Positions 1 through 8,158 of a DNA stretch of 11,734 nucleotides are shown here, in pieces. Origin of the DNA: Deltaproteobacteria bacterium (GTDB lineage Bacteria; Desulfobacterota; Anaeroferrophillalia; Anaeroferrophillales; Tharpellaceae); contig JAUVDU010000017.1 in the NCBI GenBank assembly GCA_030595135.1, positions 1-11,734 of the forward strand, in the 5' to 3' direction. Position numbers and translations under genes: made by a program. Numbering within the stretch: the first letter of the stretch is position 1; the number at the start of each line of letters is the position of its first letter. The notes beneath the pieces are model-generated. The model worked only from the letters and a program-made list of their open reading frames with translations. It searched no databases and was not told the DNA's origin.

Positions 1-309
1 CGAAGTACGCCCTATCATGGCTGGGCTTTAAAGCAGCATATTAAAGAAGCGTTATGCAAAAAAGGGTTTTCTCTGGTTGAGGTGTTTAGTCCTTGTCCGA
101 CCAATTATGGGAAATACAACGAGATGGGAGATCCTTTAAAAATGCTGGGCTGGCTCAAGGAGAAAGGGGTCTCTCGCGAAAAATATGAGCAATTAGGAGA
201 GTCAGAAAAAGAGGACTATTTTGCCCTCGGCACATTTTGCGACCGCAACAGTCCCGATTTCAATAGCCGGTATGAGGAAATTCGGGCAAGGGCAACGGGT
301 AAAGGATGA
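1..309 (+). CDS. korB: 2-oxoacid:ferredoxin oxidoreductase beta subunit, C-terminal part (KorB-like)
   Basis: This is the 3' end of a gene entering from the left edge. The frame is open from base 1 and gives 102 residues before TGA. Family knowledge: the beta subunit binds thiamine diphosphate and a [4Fe-4S] cluster and works with alpha and gamma subunits in CoA-dependent oxidative decarboxylation of 2-oxoacids (or the reverse) using ferredoxin. The catalytic part lies outside the window. What is visible is the tail: an SPCPTNYG motif about 30 residues in, then GDPLKMLGWLKEKGV and a charged end rich in Glu and Arg. This tail resembles 2-oxoglutarate-type (KorB) more than pyruvate-type enzymes, but the substrate is not proven. 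The stop overlaps the start of the next gene as ATGA (306-309), which points to translational coupling to the gamma subunit. The alpha subunit should lie just upstream. Confidence 0.85.
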   Translation, partial: RSTPYHGWALKQHIKEALCKKGFSLVEVFSPCPTNYGKYNEMGDPLKMLGWLKEKGVSREKYEQLGESEKEDYFALGTFCDRNSPDFNSRYEEIRARATGKG

Positions 310-854
310 AGGATAAAACTAACACTTATGAAATTATTTTAGCTGGCTCAGGTGGTCAGGGTTTGGTTTCATCGGGTATTATGTTGGGTGAGGCGGCCAT
401 TCTGGAAGGAAAACAGGTTATGCAGGCTACCTCATATGGAATTTCTCAGCGAGGTGGGCTGGCTTCGGCCGAAGTAATAATTTCTTCTGCCGAGATTCTT
501 TTTCAACATGTGCAGAACCCGAATCTGGTTTTAGCGCTTACCGAGGAGAGCCTGAATTTGTACCTGCCGCCGGCTCAATCGGGGGCCGCAATCTTTTACG
601 ACACGACGCTGATCCAAAAACATGAGGGAAGTAATCTCTATGGCTATCCTTTTACCGAAATGGCCAACGAACTCGGGCATCCGGGAGTTGCAAATATAAT
701 TGCCCTCGGGGTCATGATCGGCAAAAGTAAAATGATAAAATATGCGAGTATGGAGAGAGTACTGCGAAAACATTTTTCGGGCAAAGTATGCGAAATGAAC
801 GTCAAAGCTCTACATCAAGGAAGGAGTATCGGCGAAGGGGAGAAGAATAAATGA
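306..854 (+). CDS. korC: 2-oxoacid:ferredoxin oxidoreductase gamma subunit (KorC-like)
   Basis: The product has 182 residues, normal for a stand-alone gamma subunit of the 2-oxoglutarate or 2-ketoisovalerate ferredoxin oxidoreductase type. The glycine-rich motif GSGGQG sits at residues 14-19. The following ATSYGISQRGG segment matches the conserved Y-G-x3-R-G-G region of this family. The protein is a soluble domain that binds part of CoA and completes the alpha-beta-gamma enzyme. Its ATG overlaps the beta-subunit stop codon, so the two are probably made in equal amounts. The next gene, an Fe-S flavoprotein, starts 16 bases after the stop. The family assignment is firm. Whether the enzyme uses 2-oxoglutarate, a branched-chain ketoacid or another 2-oxoacid cannot be read from this subunit. 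Confidence 0.88.
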   Translation: MKDKTNTYEIILAGSGGQGLVSSGIMLGEAAILEGKQVMQATSYGISQRGGLASAEVIISSAEILFQHVQNPNLVLALTEESLNLYLPPAQSGAAIFYDTTLIQKHEGSNLYGYPFTEMANELGHPGVANIIALGVMIGKSKMIKYASMERVLRKHFSGKVCEMNVKALHQGRSIGEGEKNK

Positions 855-870
855 GGGGCAAATATAGATC

Positions 871-2523
871 ATGAGTTGCGCAATTGGAAATGCTAAGGCT
901 TTATCCCCATGTCGGGAAGCATGTCCGGCGGGCATTGATGTACCTCGCTATATCAGGCATATCAGAGATGGAAATTTCGCTGCAGCCTTAAACACGATTA
1001 GAGAAAAAATTCCCTTTCCTGCGATATGTGGTTACGCTTGTGTTGCTTACTGCGAGCTTAAATGTGCCCGGATTCAGTACGACGAGGCCATTGCCATAAG
1101 GTTGCTCAAGCGAGCGGCGGCCGAATACGGAGAGAGCGTGGTGCAAAAGAATGCTGCTCCAACCGGTAAAAAAGTTGCGGTGGTCGGTTCAGGGCCGGGA
1201 GGTCTGACGGCAGCTTACTATCTTGCTCGCAAAGGTCATCAGGTTACGGTTTTTGAATCCTTGCCCGAGGCGGGTGGTCTGCTGCGCTATGGCATACCTG
1301 AATATCGTCTGCCGAATGAAGTCATAGATCAAGAAATCGCCGCAATTTGCAATCAGGGTGTTAAAATTAAAACCGGTAGCCGGATTGAAGTACCGGCTCA
1401 ACTGTTGGAAAAGGGTTTTGCGGCAGTTTTGGTTGCCAGTGGTGCATGGCAATCCCGAAAGCTGGGGATTGAGGGTGAAGAGTTATCTCATATTCTGGAG
1501 GGAATATCCTTTTTAAGCGACGTGAATTCCGGGAAAAAGCCCGCAATCGGTAAACGTGTAGTGGTTGTCGGAGGTGGTAATACGGCTATTGACGCCGCCC
1601 GTTCAGCTTTGCGCTTGGGGGCTGATGTCGATCTCCTTTATCGTCGGACGAGATCGGAGATGCCGGCTAGTGTTCTGGAAATAGAAGAAGCTCTTGCGGA
1701 AGGTGTCAGCATAAAATTTTTGACGACACTGGTTAAAATTTCAGAAAATAGCGTCGACTGCATAAAAATGGAGCTTGTTTTAGTCGATGCCGATGTCGGA
1801 GACCGGCCGTCGCCGCCGCCGCTGCCGATTGCGGGAAGTGAATATCGCGCCGCCTACGATACGGTTATCATCGCCACCGGTCAGTTTGCCGAGGCTGGCG
1901 CATTGGGGCTTGCGGCTAAATCTGATGGCACAATTCAGGTTAACGAAAACGTCTTGACAACTTCTCTGCCGGGAATTTTTGCCGCTGGAGATGTGGTGAC
2001 CGGGCCCTCTTCAATTATTGAAGCAATAGCTCAAGGAAGAAGGGCCGGCACCTCTATCGATATCTATTTGGGCGGCGATGGAATTATAGATGATGGGGTT
2101 AACGGCAAGGAAGAAGAACTTTCAAACAATAGTGTTGTCTTGGGTGTGATCCCAAGTCTTATCCCGGAGACCGAGCCTCGCGGAACAACTCGACCTGACC
2201 GCGAAAAAAGATCTTTAGAGCCACGCCTTTGCGGATTTGCTCTTACTGAGAGTGGCTATGATCGAAAAACTGCAATTAATGAATCTTGCCGCTGTTTGTC
2301 ATGTGATATTCGTGATTACAATGTCGAGGTGAATGTTCTATTGTGTAAAGCTTGCGGATATTGTAAAGAGGTTTGCTCGTTGAATGTTTTTCAATCATCT
2401 GATACATTCAATCCCGGCGGTTATCATCCCCTGATTGCAACGAATACAGATCGTTGTGTCGGCTGTCTCAATTGCCTCTATATTTGCCCGGATTTTGCAA
2501 TTCAAATAAAAGAAAAGGCATAA
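871..2523 (+). CDS. GltD-like FAD/NAD(P) oxidoreductase fused to a C-terminal 2x[4Fe-4S] ferredoxin domain
   Basis: This 550-residue protein has three parts. (1) An N-terminal Fe-S segment has Cys14, Cys18, Cys53, Cys57, Cys61 and Cys65 with a CPAGIDVPRYI motif, as in the Fer4_20 region of glutamate synthase small subunit (GltD) and NfnB relatives. (2) A flavin disulfide-reductase-like core has the FAD motif GSGPGG (106-111), the NAD(P) motif GGGNTAID (234-241) followed by YRRTRSEMPA, and a second FAD motif AAGD (371-374). (3) The C-terminus has a CRCLSC motif (473-478) and two classical cluster motifs, C492-x2-C-x2-C-x3-C502 and C529-x2-C-x2-C-x3-C539. Such proteins pass electrons between NAD(P)H and ferredoxin-type carriers. 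No glutamate synthase large subunit is present, and the gene follows the 2-oxoacid oxidoreductase genes, so I infer that it links that enzyme to the NAD(P)H pool. Its direction of flow and any electron bifurcation are unknown. CstA begins four bases after its stop. Confidence 0.85.
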   Translation: MSCAIGNAKALSPCREACPAGIDVPRYIRHIRDGNFAAALNTIREKIPFPAICGYACVAYCELKCARIQYDEAIAIRLLKRAAAEYGESVVQKNAAPTGKKVAVVGSGPGGLTAAYYLARKGHQVTVFESLPEAGGLLRYGIPEYRLPNEVIDQEIAAICNQGVKIKTGSRIEVPAQLLEKGFAAVLVASGAWQSRKLGIEGEELSHILEGISFLSDVNSGKKPAIGKRVVVVGGGNTAIDAARSALRLGADVDLLYRRTRSEMPASVLEIEEALAEGVSIKFLTTLVKISENSVDCIKMELVLVDADVGDRPSPPPLPIAGSEYRAAYDTVIIATGQFAEAGALGLAAKSDGTIQVNENVLTTSLPGIFAAGDVVTGPSSIIEAIAQGRRAGTSIDIYLGGDGIIDDGVNGKEEELSNNSVVLGVIPSLIPETEPRGTTRPDREKRSLEPRLCGFALTESGYDRKTAINESCRCLSCDIRDYNVEVNVLLCKACGYCKEVCSLNVFQSSDTFNPGGYHPLIATNTDRCVGCLNCLYICPDFAIQIKEKA

Positions 2524-2527
2524 AAAT

Positions 2528-3940
2528 ATGGGAATCTTTTTTGCTTCGTTGTTGGCTCTCATTCTGGGTTATGTTGTCTATGGAACCATCGTCGCCAAAA
2601 TTTTTGGTGAAGATGAGAGCCGCAAGACCCCGGTTGAGGAGCTTGAAGACGGGGTCGATTTTGTCCGCATGCCGACCTGGAAAATCTTTCTTATTCAGCT
2701 CCTTAATATTGCCGGGGTCGGACCTATCTTTGGCCCGATTCTCGGAGCTCTTTATGGTCCGGTTGCCTTGATATGGATTGTTATCGGGTCTATTTTTGCC
2801 GGGGGTGTGCATGACTATTTTTCCGGGATGCTTTCGGTTCGTCACCGGGGCGAATCGATTCCGGAGATTGTCGGATATCATCTGGGTGACGCGGTCAAGC
2901 TCTTTATGCGGGGCTTTTCCGTTATTCTTTTAGTGTTGGTCGGTATTGTTTTTGTGTCAAGCCCGGCCCAATTACTGACAAATCTTATCAATGTCCCGAT
3001 GCCGGTATTGGTGGCCATTATTTTTGCCTACTATTTTATCGCTACAATGCTGCCGGTTGACAAGGTCATCGGCCGTATCTACCCTTTTTTTGGTGCCGCC
3101 CTGATCTTTATGGTTATCAGCCTGATGGTTATGTTGATAGTCAATGGCTATGAACTTTTCCCTCAACGTACCTTGAGCAATCTAAATCCCAATGACCTGC
3201 CCTTGTGGCCTTTGATGTTTATTACGATCGCCTGTGGTGCCTTAAGTGGTTTTCATGCGACTCAGTCGCCGATGATGGCTCGCTGTCTGCCGAATGAGCG
3301 TGTCGGGCGACCGATTTTTTACGGGGCGATGATTGTTGAGGGCGGCATCGCTCTGATTTGGGCGACATTGGCGATGTCCTTTTTTTCCAGTCCCGACGAA
3401 CTCAACCAAGTATTGAATACCGGCGGTCCGGCTCTGGTTGTTAACGAGATCTCGCGTACCCTGCTTGGCGGCGGCGTCGGCGGGCTGCTGGCGATTATCG
3501 GTGTTGTCATTTTGCCGATCAGTTCAGGTGATACGGCCTTTCGCAGTGCCCGTCTGATTATTGCCGATTTCATGAAATTTCCCCAAAAAAGCGTTATCAA
3601 ACGGCTGCTTATCGCAATTCCACTTTTTGTCGTCGGCTTTATCGTCTCTAAAACCGATTTTAATATTCTTTGGCGCTATTTTGGTTGGGCTAACCAGACG
3701 CTGGCTGTGATTGTTCTCTGGACGGCCGCCGCCTATCTCAAACAGCAGGGGCGTTTACACTGGATTGCAACCCTGCCGGCACTGTTTATGACGGTGGTGG
3801 TCACCTCTTTTCTCGGTTATTCGAAGATTGGTTTCTCGTTGTCGATGCCTGTGGCCACCGGCCTCGGGATAGCGGTTACTCTTCTCTGTATAACTCTTTT
3901 TTTCCTCAAGATTAAACCGGAAGAACCGGGTGGTAACTAA
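2528..3940 (+). CDS. CstA-family inner-membrane transporter (short form), probable pyruvate or small-carboxylate uptake
   Basis: This 470-residue, very hydrophobic protein has about a dozen predicted membrane segments. Conserved CstA-family stretches are present: GGVHDYFSGMLSVRHRGES in the first third, CGALSGFHATQSPM near the middle, YGAMIVEGG after it, and PISSGDTAFRSARLIIADF in the last third. Characterised relatives are E. coli CstA (carbon starvation protein) and BtsT, which take up peptides or pyruvate. E. coli CstA is about 700 residues, so this is the shorter form common in anaerobes. Its ATG lies four bases after the preceding stop, with a purine-rich stretch (AAAGAAAAGG) inside the end of the previous gene as the likely ribosome binding site. 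Placement after a 2-oxoacid oxidoreductase fits a role in feeding a 2-oxoacid or related carboxylate to it. This is inference, and peptide or amino-acid uptake remains possible. Confidence 0.88.
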   Translation: MGIFFASLLALILGYVVYGTIVAKIFGEDESRKTPVEELEDGVDFVRMPTWKIFLIQLLNIAGVGPIFGPILGALYGPVALIWIVIGSIFAGGVHDYFSGMLSVRHRGESIPEIVGYHLGDAVKLFMRGFSVILLVLVGIVFVSSPAQLLTNLINVPMPVLVAIIFAYYFIATMLPVDKVIGRIYPFFGAALIFMVISLMVMLIVNGYELFPQRTLSNLNPNDLPLWPLMFITIACGALSGFHATQSPMMARCLPNERVGRPIFYGAMIVEGGIALIWATLAMSFFSSPDELNQVLNTGGPALVVNEISRTLLGGGVGGLLAIIGVVILPISSGDTAFRSARLIIADFMKFPQKSVIKRLLIAIPLFVVGFIVSKTDFNILWRYFGWANQTLAVIVLWTAAAYLKQQGRLHWIATLPALFMTVVVTSFLGYSKIGFSLSMPVATGLGIAVTLLCITLFFLKIKPEEPGGN

Positions 3941-3945
3941 TAATT

Positions 3946-4845
3946 TTGCAGAATATCTTTCGACGTATCTATAACGCTCCATATCTGCTTTTGACGATGG
4001 CGGTTTTTTTCTGGTCGGTTAACAGTATTGTCGGCCGTTTCATGCGTCTTGAGGTGCCGCCTATTGCTTTAGCCTTCTGGCGTTGGGCCGGAGCTTCGCT
4101 GTTGATCTTCTATTTTGCCTGGCCGCAGTTGAAAGAGGATTGGCCGATTATCAGGCGTTATCTACCTCTGCTTTTGCTGCTCGCCTTGACCGGGGTAGCG
4201 ATGTTCAATACATTGCTCTATAGCGGCTTGCAGGAAACCGTTGCTTTGAACGGTTTCCTGATTCAATCGACGATGCCGATTTTGATCATGCTTTTCTCCT
4301 TTTTTCTTTTTCGTGATAAAATCAGCCATCTCCAGGGGGTGGGGGTCGCCCTGTCGCTTATCGGGGTGGTGATCGTGATTGCCCGGGGTGATATTGAAGT
4401 GCTCCGTTCTCTTTCGCTCAATCGCGGAGATATATTGATTTTTATTGCTGCAATCGGGTATGCCGTCTATTCGGTAATGCTGCGTCAGCGACCGACGCTC
4501 CATCCTTTAAGTTTTATCGCTTTCACGTTTGTCACCGGCACCCTGATGCTGTTGCCCCTCTATGTCTGGGAAACGGTTACGGTCAAGGCGCTAAGCTTGA
4601 ATGGCCCGACCTTGTTGACGATTGCTTATGTCTCGATTTTCCCTTCTATTGTCTCCTATTTTTGTTATAATCGCGGCATCGAGCTGATCGGCGCTAATCG
4701 GGCCGGGCTTTTTATTCATTTGATGCCGGTGTTCGGCACCATCATGGCGGTGCTTTTTCTTGGTGAAACGTTTTTCTGGTTTCATGGCGTCGGTATCGTC
4801 ATGATCTTTGTTGGTATTGTTTTAACTTTGCGACACTCCAATTGA
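3946..4845 (+). CDS. DMT-superfamily (EamA) transporter
   Basis: The product has 299 residues, close to the usual ~300 for two tandem EamA repeats, with about ten hydrophobic segments. The N-terminal APYLLLTMAVFFWSVNSIVGR stretch and the second-repeat start GDILIFIAAIGYAVYSVMLR are typical of drug/metabolite transporters. The C-terminal LMPVFGTIMAVLFLGE is a hallmark of the second EamA unit. The start is taken as TTG at 3946. No ATG or GTG lies between it and the in-frame stop at 3934, and the next ATG (3997) would cut into the first membrane segment. A GGGTGGT sequence at 3928-3934 is a weak ribosome binding site. It starts five bases after cstA and is probably co-transcribed. Substrates of this family (amino acids, nucleotides, metabolites, usually export) cannot be predicted from sequence. 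Confidence 0.88.
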   Translation: MQNIFRRIYNAPYLLLTMAVFFWSVNSIVGRFMRLEVPPIALAFWRWAGASLLIFYFAWPQLKEDWPIIRRYLPLLLLLALTGVAMFNTLLYSGLQETVALNGFLIQSTMPILIMLFSFFLFRDKISHLQGVGVALSLIGVVIVIARGDIEVLRSLSLNRGDILIFIAAIGYAVYSVMLRQRPTLHPLSFIAFTFVTGTLMLLPLYVWETVTVKALSLNGPTLLTIAYVSIFPSIVSYFCYNRGIELIGANRAGLFIHLMPVFGTIMAVLFLGETFFWFHGVGIVMIFVGIVLTLRHSN

Positions 4846-4855
4846 TGGTATAAAA

Positions 4856-5716
4856 ATGAGAACATATCTTGACTGTCTGCCCTGTTTTATGAATCAAATT
4901 GTTCGCGTCGGGCGCTTGCTTGAACTTCCGGAAGCCGATTGTCTGGCGATGTTGCGTGAATTTGCCGGTCGTTTTGATGAAATTAAACTGGAAGACCCGC
5001 CGCCTAAAACTGCGATTACACTTTACAATATGATCAGTCGTTATTCAGGGCGCAATGATCCTTTTAAAGAGATCAAAAGAGAGAGTACTGAAAAAGCTCT
5101 GGCTCTCTATCCGGAGTTGAAAAAAAGGGTGGAGCTTTCAAACGTTCCTCTGAGCCTCGCGGCGAAATTTGCGGTGGCCGGTAATGTTATAGATTTTGGC
5201 GTTGCTTCTCAATTTGATCTTGCTGCCGAAATTGATCGGGTTGTCGACGACGGTGCTTTCGGGCACTGGCACGAGAAAAGTTTTTTTGCCGCCCTGGAAA
5301 AGGCCGAATGGCTTCTCTATCTTGGCGATAATACCGGAGAGACGGTCTTGGATCGGCTCTTTATCGAAACTATTACCAAAGAAACCGGTACCCCGGTGAG
5401 TTATGTGGTTCGGGAAAATCCGATTATCAATGATGCGATTTTAGAAGATGCCCTGGCGGCCGGTCTTGATGGTTGCGCCGAAATTATTTCGTCAGGCTGT
5501 TCAGCTCCGGGAACCGTTCTTGATCTTTGTCATCCGGAATTTCTCAAGCTCTTTTATAATGCGCCGTTAATCGTCAGCAAGGGCCAGGGTAACTACGAGA
5601 CCCTCTCGGGGGTTGATGCCCCAATCTTTTTCTTTCTTAAAGCGAAATGCAGTGTTATAGCCGATCATCTGGGAGTCCAGCTCGGTGATCTGGTTTTGAC
5701 TAAGGAGAATGAGTGA
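4856..5716 (+). CDS. DUF89/ARMT1-like metal-dependent phosphatase (damage-control family)
   Basis: The product has 286 residues. Features of the prokaryotic DUF89 group are all visible: an N-terminal CLPCF motif (Cys7, Cys10), GNVIDFG (109-115), the metal-site motif GDNTGE (157-162), VVRENPIINDA in the substrate-pocket region, and KGQGNYE (242-248). The Asp/Asn residues of these motifs are those expected to hold a divalent metal in the phosphatase centre. Family knowledge: DUF89 enzymes are cobalt-, nickel-, manganese- or magnesium-dependent phosphatases, and several remove damaged or glycating phosphometabolites such as sugar phosphates. No substrate can be named for this one. It lies 10 bases after the EamA transporter, and its stop overlaps the chaperone start (TGATG). 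This makes it an odd link between the transport and copper parts of the operon. Confidence 0.87.
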   Translation: MRTYLDCLPCFMNQIVRVGRLLELPEADCLAMLREFAGRFDEIKLEDPPPKTAITLYNMISRYSGRNDPFKEIKRESTEKALALYPELKKRVELSNVPLSLAAKFAVAGNVIDFGVASQFDLAAEIDRVVDDGAFGHWHEKSFFAALEKAEWLLYLGDNTGETVLDRLFIETITKETGTPVSYVVRENPIINDAILEDALAAGLDGCAEIISSGCSAPGTVLDLCHPEFLKLFYNAPLIVSKGQGNYETLSGVDAPIFFFLKAKCSVIADHLGVQLGDLVLTKENE

Positions 5717-5916
5717 TGCAAGAGACTATCACTGTTAAAGGAATGTCCTGTCAGCATTGTGTTAAGGCCGTGAGTGCAATTTTAAATGAGTTTGCCGGGG
5801 TTAGTGAGGTTGCCATTGATCTTACTTTAGGTAGCGTGACTTTTAAGGCGGAAGTCGCAATAGATCTTCAAAGCCTGGGTCATAAACTCGATGAAGCCGG
5901 TTATGAACTCGTCTGA
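5716..5916 (+). CDS. copZ: CopZ-like copper chaperone (single HMA domain)
   Basis: This 66-residue protein consists of one heavy-metal-associated domain. The Cu(I)-binding loop is GMSCQHC (residues 9-15, Cys12 and Cys15), followed by a helix (VKAVSAILNEF) and the usual V-I-D-L-x-G-S-V-T-F strand. Chaperones of this kind carry Cu(I) through the cytoplasm to a CopA ATPase, which is the next gene. I chose ATG 5716 because it stands nine bases after a clear AAGGAG (5702-5706 region) and overlaps the previous stop as TGATG. The GTG at 5713 would add only one residue. The His at the second position between the cysteines is common in CopZ. The gene end overlaps the copA start, so chaperone and pump are translationally coupled. 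Confidence 0.9.
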   Translation: MQETITVKGMSCQHCVKAVSAILNEFAGVSEVAIDLTLGSVTFKAEVAIDLQSLGHKLDEAGYELV

Positions 5917-8158
5917 GCGAGCTCTTGAGACCATTGCCGTCGGTGGTATGACTTGTGCCGCTTGTGTGCGGCGGGTTGAAAAAACGTTGGAAAAAATTCC
6001 CGGTATTGCCCAGGCCCGGGTTAATCTGGCTACCGGTCAGGCTCTGTTGCTCTCGGATAAAGATCTGGGGGTAGACCTTGTTGCTGTCGAAGAAGCGATT
6101 ATAAAAGCCGGATTTTTCTATCGAGGAAAAGCTGCCGACAGATCGCTGACGACGCAAGAGAGAGAACAGAATCAAGAAGAGAGAGCCCTGACTGTCAAAG
6201 TGGTTGCCGGAATCAGTTTAAGCCTCTTGGTGATGGTCGCCTCAATGCCCGGACTGATTCCCGGATTGAACCAAATCCCCGCCTTCTTTTTGCACGCTTT
6301 TGCTTGGGGTTTGACCAGTGTCGTCATCTTCTGGGTTGGCGGCGGCTTTTTTCGCTCCGCTTTTGCCGCCCTGCAACAGCGATCAGCGGATATGAACACC
6401 CTGGTGGTTTTGGGCTCAATGGCGGCCTACGGTTATTCCGTTCTGATTTTCTTGATCCCCGATTTTGTGACTTCCAACTCAAGTCCCAATATTTTGCCGC
6501 ATCTCTATTTTGATGGGGCGGCCATGATCGTGTCCCTGGTTCTGCTTGGGCGTTTGCTGGAATTTCGCGCCCGGCGCAAAGCTTCACAGGCGATTCGCAA
6601 ACTTTTGGCTCTGCAGCCTCCCGTAGCGCGAGTGGTGCAGGGGGAGGAATTTCTTGAACTGCCGGTTGCCGCCTTGAAAAACGGTGATCTGATCCAGATT
6701 CGTCCCGGTGAACGCCTGCCGGTTGATGGTCTGTTGTTGACCGGAACTTCAACCGTAGATGAATCAATGTTGACCGGTGAAAGCCTGCCTCGACGTAAAG
6801 AGTCTGGTGATGAGCTCTTTGCCGGCACCCTGAACCAGTTGGGGACTTTTATTTTCAGGGTTACTCGTATCGGAACCGAAACCACTTTGGGGCAGATTAT
6901 CAAGCTGGTTGATGAGGCCCAGACTCGCAAGGCTCCGATTCAACGTTTTGCCGACCAGGTCGCCGGAGTTTTTGTCCCGGTGGTTCTGGTCATTGCCATA
7001 ATCACTTTTCTCGTCTGGAATTTTCTCGTCCCTGAGCCTTCCTTTAATCAAGCTTTGCTCAATGCGGTTTCGGTTCTGATCATCGCCTGTCCCTGTGCCA
7101 TGGGTTTGGCGACCCCGACCGCGATTATGGTCGGTACCGGCATCGGCGCCCGGCACGGTATTATTTTGAAAGGGGGAGAGGTTCTTGAACGGGTGCATCG
7201 TTTAACGACGGTGGTTTTTGATAAAACCGGCACTTTAACGACCGGTTCTCTGCGTTTAACCGCCATCGAGTCTGAAGCGGGCTGGACACAGGATCAAATA
7301 CTGCGACTCGCCTTTTCTTTGGAAAATATGTCGGAGCATCCCCTTGGCGCGGCGGTCGTGACCGCCGCTGGAGAGAAAAATCTTGCCCCTGAACCGATTA
7401 CCGATTTCAAGGTTCATCCCGGTCTCGGGGTGCAAGGGATCTCTCATAATAAACCGGTTTTTTTGGGCAATGCGAGGTTCTTTGTCGAACAGGGGATAGT
7501 CGTTGCAGAACATCTTCTAAAACGTATCACCCTCTTGGCGGAATCAGGAGTGACGGCAATTTTGGTTGGTGAGGGAGAGAGTGTTATAGGCCTTTTGGGC
7601 TTGGCCGATGAATTACGCCCGAGTGCCGAATCCGCTTTGGAAATTCTCAACCGTATGGATATAAAGCTGGTTCTTTTAAGTGGTGACAACCGACAGACTG
7701 TTGCTGCGGTGGCCCGACATCTCAATTTTACCGAGATTCATGCCGAACTTTTGCCCGCTGATAAGATCGCTAAAATCGAATTGTTGCAAAAACAAGGTGA
7801 GGTTGTCGCCATGGTTGGTGACGGGATTAATGATGCTCCGGCCCTGGCGGTTGCCGATCTCGGAATTGCCATCGGAGCCGGCAGCGATATTGCTATTGAA
7901 GCCAGCGACATCACGCTTGTCAGTGATGACCTCAATCATGTGGCTGCCGCTATTAGACTCTCCCGGGCAACCCTGAAAGTAATTCATCAAAACCTCTTCT
8001 GGGCTTTTTTCTATAATTCTGTCGGCATCCCCATTGCCGCCGGTATCCTCTCTCCCTGGGGCATCACCCTAAATCCGATGATCGCAGCCGGGGCCATGGC
8101 CTTAAGCTCGGTCTCGGTAGTTATGAACTCTCTGCATTTACGTCGTCTGGAGTTCTAA
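5891..8158 (+). CDS. copA: Cu(+)-exporting P1B-type ATPase (CopA)
   Basis: The product has 755 residues with the full P1B-1 layout. An N-terminal HMA domain carries GGMTCAAC (18-25, Cys22 and Cys25). Two membrane helices precede the family core. The actuator domain has TGES (295-298), the transmembrane metal site is CPC (400-402), the phosphorylated Asp is in DKTGTLT (D444), the nucleotide-domain SEHP motif is at 481-484, and the hinge is GDGINDAP (643-650). The end has NLFWAFFYNSVGIP and MALSSVSVVMNSLHLRR; the Asn-Tyr-Met-Ser pattern in these last helices is that of Cu(I) pumps. The enzyme uses ATP to push Cu(I) out of the cytoplasm. The start is either ATG 5891 or ATG 5903. Both overlap copZ (ending 5916) and both have poor ribosome binding sites, so coupled translation is likely. 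No clear terminator follows. Confidence 0.95.
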   Translation: MKPVMNSSERALETIAVGGMTCAACVRRVEKTLEKIPGIAQARVNLATGQALLLSDKDLGVDLVAVEEAIIKAGFFYRGKAADRSLTTQEREQNQEERALTVKVVAGISLSLLVMVASMPGLIPGLNQIPAFFLHAFAWGLTSVVIFWVGGGFFRSAFAALQQRSADMNTLVVLGSMAAYGYSVLIFLIPDFVTSNSSPNILPHLYFDGAAMIVSLVLLGRLLEFRARRKASQAIRKLLALQPPVARVVQGEEFLELPVAALKNGDLIQIRPGERLPVDGLLLTGTSTVDESMLTGESLPRRKESGDELFAGTLNQLGTFIFRVTRIGTETTLGQIIKLVDEAQTRKAPIQRFADQVAGVFVPVVLVIAIITFLVWNFLVPEPSFNQALLNAVSVLIIACPCAMGLATPTAIMVGTGIGARHGIILKGGEVLERVHRLTTVVFDKTGTLTTGSLRLTAIESEAGWTQDQILRLAFSLENMSEHPLGAAVVTAAGEKNLAPEPITDFKVHPGLGVQGISHNKPVFLGNARFFVEQGIVVAEHLLKRITLLAESGVTAILVGEGESVIGLLGLADELRPSAESALEILNRMDIKLVLLSGDNRQTVAAVARHLNFTEIHAELLPADKIAKIELLQKQGEVVAMVGDGINDAPALAVADLGIAIGAGSDIAIEASDITLVSDDLNHVAAAIRLSRATLKVIHQNLFWAFFYNSVGIPIAAGILSPWGITLNPMIAAGAMALSSVSVVMNSLHLRRLEF

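Noticed and set aside
2454..2881. Overlapping plus (2454-2771) and minus (2468-2881) frames at the flavoprotein/CstA junction.
   Set aside because: Both overlap two well-supported genes and their sequences look like out-of-frame readings of membrane-protein codons.
6324..7198. Several long minus-strand open frames opposite copA (for example 6324-6767, 6505-6930 and 6764-7198).
   Set aside because: copA is complete with every P1B motif on the plus strand. The opposite frames have unnatural composition rich in Arg, Pro and Ser, and no ribosome binding sites.
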